Assembly (NCBI GenBank): GCA_017305815.1
Contig: JAFKJZ010000469.1
Location: 1-8,767, forward strand
Reading direction: 5' to 3'
Origin: Hyphomicrobiales bacterium
Lineage (GTDB): Bacteria > Pseudomonadota > Alphaproteobacteria > Rhizobiales > Kaistiaceae
Length of the DNA: 8,767 nucleotides
The position numbers and the translations under genes were made by a program. Of the stretch, positions 5,922 to 8,767 are shown one piece after another. Below the pieces are notes generated by a model. That model searched no databases. It was given only the letters and a program-made list of their open reading frames with translations, and had not been told where the DNA came from. How positions within the stretch are numbered: the stretch's first letter is position 1; every line of letters starts with the position of its first letter.

Positions 5922-6046
5922 TTCACTTCTCCCATGGGGAGAGGTCGACGGCCGAAGGCCGGCGGGTCAGGGTTCAGGCCTTACCGGAGAAATCGCAACC
6001 CCTCACCCGGAGCTTCGCTCCGACCTCTCCCTCAGGGAGAGGTGAA
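5922..6046. repeat. long palindromic repeat, family B copy 2
   Basis: This ~125-bp element parallels 4596-4714. TTCACTTCTCCC (5922-5933) mirrors GGGAGAGGTGAA (6035-6046) with one mismatch. The interior has GGCCGAAGGCC, a GGCCTTACCGGAGAA segment matching GGCCTCACCGGAGAG of the other copy, and CCCTCACCCGGAGCTTCGC. Its right part lies inside the 3' end of the hydratase gene and supplies that gene's last codons and stop. Confidence 0.85.
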
Positions 6047-6863
6047 GGATGGAGCGCTCCTCCGAAACCGTCACCCGCACCGCGCCAAGGCCGGAAATCT
6101 TGATCTCGGCCCGGTCGCCGGCGTTGAGCCAGCGCGTCTCGACCAGGCTGCCGGTCAGAACCAGTTCGCCCGCCTTCAGGCCGTCGCCCCGCGCTGAGAG
6201 GCTGCTGGCGAGCCAGGCGAGCGCGTTCAGCGGATGGCCGAGCACGTCGGCGCCGCGGCCGCGTCCGGCTTCGACACCGTTGATCGTCGTCACCCCGACG
6301 AGTTCGGCGAGATCCGGCACCGCGCCGATCGCCCGCGCTTCGCCGAGCACGCAGCCGGCGGCGAAGAAATCGTCGGCGATCAGCGTCGGCGTGTCGGTCT
6401 GGCGCCAGTCGGCATAGCGGTCGTCGACCAGCTCGATCGCCGCCATCACGCTCTCGACCGCGCCGGCGACCTCCTCGGCGCGGTAGGGGGCGGAGCGCGC
6501 CGGCAGGTCGCGGCCAAGCCGGACGGCGATCTCGCACTCGATGCCGACATGGCGGAAATCCGCCGCCGCGATCGTCGCGCCGGAGCGGTGCTTCGTGCCT
6601 TCGAACAGGCCGGCGCCGCAGGGGTTGGGAATGCCGAGATAGGTCTGCATCACCGGCGTCGTGCAGCCGATCTTCCAGCCGATCCGGCGGCCGTATCGGG
6701 CGTCCGCCAGCCGCTCATGCACCTTGCGCTGCACGGCATAGGCCGCCGCCTCGTCGGCGGGACGGATCGTCTCCGGCAGCAGCGGCAGCGGCGCAAGAGC
6801 GATCCGCGCCATGGCGATCCGGTTGGCGGCATCCTCGATCGGCGCGGCGGTGGTCGGCGGCAT
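6003..6863 (-). CDS. 2-keto-4-pentenoate hydratase (MhpD) / FAH-family protein
   Basis: The 286-residue product belongs to the MhpD branch of the fumarylacetoacetate hydrolase fold, enzymes that add water to 2-hydroxy-2,4-dienoates or act on related oxo acids in aromatic and sugar-acid breakdown. It has GWKIGCTTP (62-70), GIECEIAVRLGRDLP (107-121) with Glu109 and Glu111, and AIELVDDRYADWR (142-154) with Glu144; these three Glu match the metal ligands of MhpD. Where MhpD has an acidic residue in LGVDQPD, this protein reads LGIPNPCG, so the substrate may differ. The ATG at 6863 is chosen because an upstream extension to 7013 is non-homologous and crosses the divergent promoter region. About 14 C-terminal residues (HLSLRERSERSSG and the residue before) come from an intergenic repeat. 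It is divergent from the dehydrogenase gene, so a shared pathway is possible. Confidence 0.8.
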   Translation of the reverse strand: MPPTTAAPIEDAANRIAMARIALAPLPLLPETIRPADEAAAYAVQRKVHERLADARYGRRIGWKIGCTTPVMQTYLGIPNPCGAGLFEGTKHRSGATIAAADFRHVGIECEIAVRLGRDLPARSAPYRAEEVAGAVESVMAAIELVDDRYADWRQTDTPTLIADDFFAAGCVLGEARAIGAVPDLAELVGVTTINGVEAGRGRGADVLGHPLNALAWLASSLSARGDGLKAGELVLTGSLVETRWLNAGDRAEIKISGLGAVRVTVSEERSILHLSLRERSERSSG

Positions 6864-6949
6864 GACAATCTCGTTTTCGGGACAGGCATTTAGGTCGGCG
6901 GTCGGGTCGCGCGCGAGTTGCATCGCCGAACGGAGCCCGGCTAGGATCG

Positions 6950-6973
6950 CGCGAGGGCATGTCCCGCCTCGCG
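6950..6973. promoter_or_regulatory. inverted repeat between divergent genes, possible operator
   Basis: CGCGAGG (6950-6956) and CCTCGCG (6967-6973) form a perfect 7-bp inverted repeat with a 10-base spacer. It is 87 bases before the hydratase ATG and 87 bases before the dehydrogenase ATG, roughly central in the 196-base divergent gap. A shared regulator site is possible. I see no convincing -35/-10 pair on either strand here. Confidence 0.25.
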
Positions 6974-7059
6974 ACGGCAACGTGCCGCGCCGAGGTGCCG
7001 GGGACAAGGGCACTTAACGAAATCCGCTGGCGAACAGCGAAACGGGCAGGGACGAGACG

Positions 7060-7845
7060 ATGGAAGCGCGCGTAGACGGCAAGATCCTTCTGGTGACCGG
7101 CGGCACGCAGGGCGTGGGCCGGGCCGTGGCGCTGGAGGCGGCGCGTTCGGGCGCGGAAGGCGTGATGCTGGTCGGGCGCAATCCGCAGCGCGGCGCCGCC
7201 GTCGTGGCCGAGTTGGAGGCGCTCGGTGTCGGCGGCGGCTTCGTCTCCGTCGATCTCGCCGCCGCCGATGCGGCGGCCATCGTCCTCGACGCGGCGCTCG
7301 ATCGCTTCGATCACATCGACGCCCTTGTCAACGCCGCCGCCAGCACCGATCGCGGCTCGATCGCCGAGGCCGACATCGACTTCTTCGATACGGTCTTCGC
7401 CACCAATGTGCGCACGCCGATGTTCCTGATGCAGGGCGTGATCCAGCACCTGCGCAGCCGCGAGGCGCCCGGCGCGATCGTCAACGTCCTCTCGGTCAAC
7501 GCCTATGGCGGCACGCCGGAGCTCGGCGTCTATGCCTCGTCCAAGTCGGCGCTGCTGACGCTCACCAAGAACGCCGCCCACTCGCACCGCTTCGACCGCA
7601 TCAGCGTCAACGGCATCAATCTCGGCTGGGCCGATACGCCGGCCGAGCGCGAGATGCAGGCGGTCAAGCTCGGCAAGGGGGAAGGCTGGCTGGCCGATGC
7701 CGAGGCGATGATGCCCTGGGGCCGGCTGATCAAGCCGGACGACGTTGCCCGCCTCGCCGTCTTCCTGATGAGCGACGTCGCCATCCCGATGACGGGCTCG
7801 ATCGTCGACCAGATCCAGGACTATGTCGTCGGCGTGCGCGACTGA
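7060..7845 (+). CDS. short-chain dehydrogenase/reductase (SDR)
   Basis: A 261-residue classical SDR, a cytoplasmic NAD(P)-dependent oxidoreductase of alcohols and ketones. It has the cofactor motif TGGTQGVG (13-20), NAAAS (91-95, replacing the usual NNAG), Asn116 in ATNV, the catalytic Ser145 in NVLSVNAYGG, and Tyr158/Lys162 in YASSK. The end of the second strand reads VGRN rather than ending in Asp, which favours NADP(H); this is inference. After the active site it follows the normal SDR pattern (VNGINLGWADTP), ending in MTGSIVDQIQDYVVG, where the family usually has a TG-x-x-x-x-VDGG-like motif; the GG is missing. The start follows GGGACGAGACG. The exported-protein gene begins 20 bases after its stop, so they are probably co-transcribed. 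The substrate cannot be deduced. Confidence 0.9.
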   Translation: MEARVDGKILLVTGGTQGVGRAVALEAARSGAEGVMLVGRNPQRGAAVVAELEALGVGGGFVSVDLAAADAAAIVLDAALDRFDHIDALVNAAASTDRGSIAEADIDFFDTVFATNVRTPMFLMQGVIQHLRSREAPGAIVNVLSVNAYGGTPELGVYASSKSALLTLTKNAAHSHRFDRISVNGINLGWADTPAEREMQAVKLGKGEGWLADAEAMMPWGRLIKPDDVARLAVFLMSDVAIPMTGSIVDQIQDYVVGVRD

Positions 7846-7865
7846 GCGGGCGGGTGGATCTTCGA

Positions 7866-8477
7866 ATGCGGTTCTTGAGTTCTTCTCGCCATGTCGCCGT
7901 CCTTGCTGCGGCGCTTCTTGTCGGCGCGGACGCATGGGCGGCCGAGACGGCCGCGCCGCCAGCCCGGGCCGATTTCCAAGACGCGGAGACCGGGCTCGCC
8001 TTTTCCGCCCCGCCGCCGCTCGTCGTTGGCGGGCAGCGCGACCATCGTGGGCATGATTTCGTCATCGAGGTCGACACCTCTGATCCGTCGCTGCCGCGCG
8101 CCGGCACGTCGAAGAGCCTCTGCGCCGTGGGCGTGAAGACGCAGCCGGAAGAGGTCCAGGCGTTGTCGCAGGAAGCGCTGTCCTCGCCGGAGATGGTCGC
8201 TGAAACGCTGGAATCGATGCGCACCACGCTCGGCTTTATGGGCAGCGTCGTCGACATCCGGCCGGTCGATTTCGGCGGCGGCGCGCGCGGTGTCGCGGCG
8301 GTGACGACGCCACACCTTGGGCCGGATCACGCCAATGTCCGCCAGTACATCGCCATCGCCGAGACGCCGGCCTATCGAATCAGCCTCTCCTGTGCCACCA
8401 CCGCGGCGGCGATCGACAGGGCGCGCCCGCTGTTCGACGCGCTGGTCGGGACGCTCCGCATCGAGGGTTCCCGGTGA
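7866..8477 (+). CDS. exported protein of unknown function
   Basis: I do not recognise this family. The 203-residue product starts with a clear Sec signal peptide: MRFLSSSRH, a hydrophobic core VAVLAAALLVGA and an Ala-Trp-Ala cleavage site at about residue 25. It is probably periplasmic; there is no lipobox cysteine and no further membrane segment. Two cysteines (Cys86 in KSLCAVG, Cys176 in LSCATT) could form a disulfide. The pattern from FQDAETGLAFSAPPP (37-51) to a closing LFDALVGTLRI (189-199) vaguely suggests a PsbP/DcrB-like small domain, which is a guess. ATG 7866 is preferred over GTG 7854 because the signal peptide follows it directly and GGTGGA lies about 9 bases ahead. It sits between the dehydrogenase and a glycerate kinase. 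Confidence 0.75.
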   Translation: MRFLSSSRHVAVLAAALLVGADAWAAETAAPPARADFQDAETGLAFSAPPPLVVGGQRDHRGHDFVIEVDTSDPSLPRAGTSKSLCAVGVKTQPEEVQALSQEALSSPEMVAETLESMRTTLGFMGSVVDIRPVDFGGGARGVAAVTTPHLGPDHANVRQYIAIAETPAYRISLSCATTAAAIDRARPLFDALVGTLRIEGSR

Positions 8478-8486
8478 ACGGGCCGA

Positions 8487-8508
8487 GGCGCCGGCGTCGT
8501 TCGGCGCC
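8487..8508 (+). other. intercistronic hairpin before the glycerate kinase gene
   Basis: GGCGCCG (8487-8493) and CGGCGCC (8502-8508) form a perfect 7-bp stem with an 8-base loop in the 51-base gap. No T run follows, so it is not an intrinsic terminator. It might protect the upstream message or tune expression across the operon. Confidence 0.4.
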
Positions 8509-8528
8509 CCGGCAGACAGGCATTTGAC

Positions 8529-8767
8529 ATGACGCTCGACAAGACCTCGCCCGACGAAGCCATCCTCCGCGCCCTATTCGACGCGGCGCTGGCGGCATCG
8601 CTGCCGGATGGCCGTTTCGCGGGCAGGCTCCCCATCGCGCCAAAGGGACGGACGATCGTGCTCGGCGCCGGCAAGGGCGCGGCGCGGATGGTGCGGGCGT
8701 TCGAGGACGCCTGGGAGGCGGCCGGCAACCCGGCGCCGGAGGGGCTCGCCGTCACGCGCTATGGCCA
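8529..8767 (+). CDS. glycerate 2-kinase, N-terminal part (cut by window edge)
   Basis: Only the first 79 codons are present; the frame is open to the window end. The sequence resembles the N-terminus of the GckA/TtuD (DUF4147, MOFRL) glycerate 2-kinase family: ILRALFDAALAASLP at the start, then KGRTIVLGAGKGAARM (about 43-58), and LAVTRYG at the end. Members phosphorylate D-glycerate to 2-phosphoglycerate; older annotations call them hydroxypyruvate reductase. ACAGG lies about 9 bases ahead of the ATG. The gene follows the exported-protein gene by 51 bases on the same strand and is likely part of one transcript with it and the dehydrogenase. That hints that a hydroxy-acid or sugar-acid route converges on glycerate, but one fragment cannot prove it. 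Confidence 0.8.
   Translation, partial: MTLDKTSPDEAILRALFDAALAASLPDGRFAGRLPIAPKGRTIVLGAGKGAARMVRAFEDAWEAAGNPAPEGLAVTRYG

Noticed and set aside
6864..7013. 50-codon N-terminal extension of the hydratase
   Set aside because: No family similarity, and it would cover nearly all of the divergent promoter region; the start at 6863 gives normal length.
6995..7013. Short inverted repeat GTGCC-N9-GGCAC before the dehydrogenase
   Set aside because: Five-base arms in GC-rich DNA, no further support.
6715..7935. 406-codon minus-strand open frame across the dehydrogenase gene
   Set aside because: It overlaps the SDR gene in antisense and also part of the hydratase gene; no motif supports it.

Overview
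The window is high-GC DNA with strong G/C preference at third codon positions. Several things suggest a Hyphomicrobiales (Rhizobiales) alphaproteobacterium: a SAM-II riboswitch ahead of metZ, an ALA-synthase type hemA, a two-domain dCTP deaminase next to metZ, and CCTCTCCC/GGGAGAGG intergenic palindromes. The genus cannot be fixed from sequence alone.

Layout. Positions 1-451 hold no convincing intact gene: a coding-like remnant, a palindromic repeat, a candidate promoter and a structured leader lead into metA (452-1399, +). metA faces hemA (1610-2899, -), and a hairpin terminator lies between them. Upstream of hemA on the same strand is metZ (3171-4367, -). It has its own terminator, and its leader carries a SAM-II aptamer, an intrinsic terminator and a good promoter. 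Diverging from metZ is a double-domain dCTP deaminase (4755-5840, +), bracketed by two related ~120-bp palindromic repeats. Then come an MhpD-type hydratase (6003-6863, -) and a divergent, probably co-transcribed set on the + strand: a short-chain dehydrogenase (7060-7845), an exported protein of unknown function (7866-8477) and the start of a glycerate 2-kinase (8529 to the window edge).

How the genes work together. MetA activates homoserine and MetZ sulfhydrylates the product directly to homocysteine, so the window holds both steps of the direct sulfhydrylation route to methionine. MetA carries Glu at position 111, the residue linked to acetyl-CoA rather than succinyl-CoA use, so the shared intermediate may be O-acetylhomoserine. 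Both genes appear to be controlled by S-adenosylmethionine sensing RNAs of unrelated architecture. metZ has a classic SAM-II pseudoknot coupled to a terminator. metA has what looks like a compact SAM-I/SAM-IV-type four-way junction coupled to sequestration of its ribosome binding site. The metA leader is the most interesting element here.

The right-hand third looks like accessory carbon metabolism (hydratase, dehydrogenase, glycerate kinase). Its substrates cannot be named from sequence.
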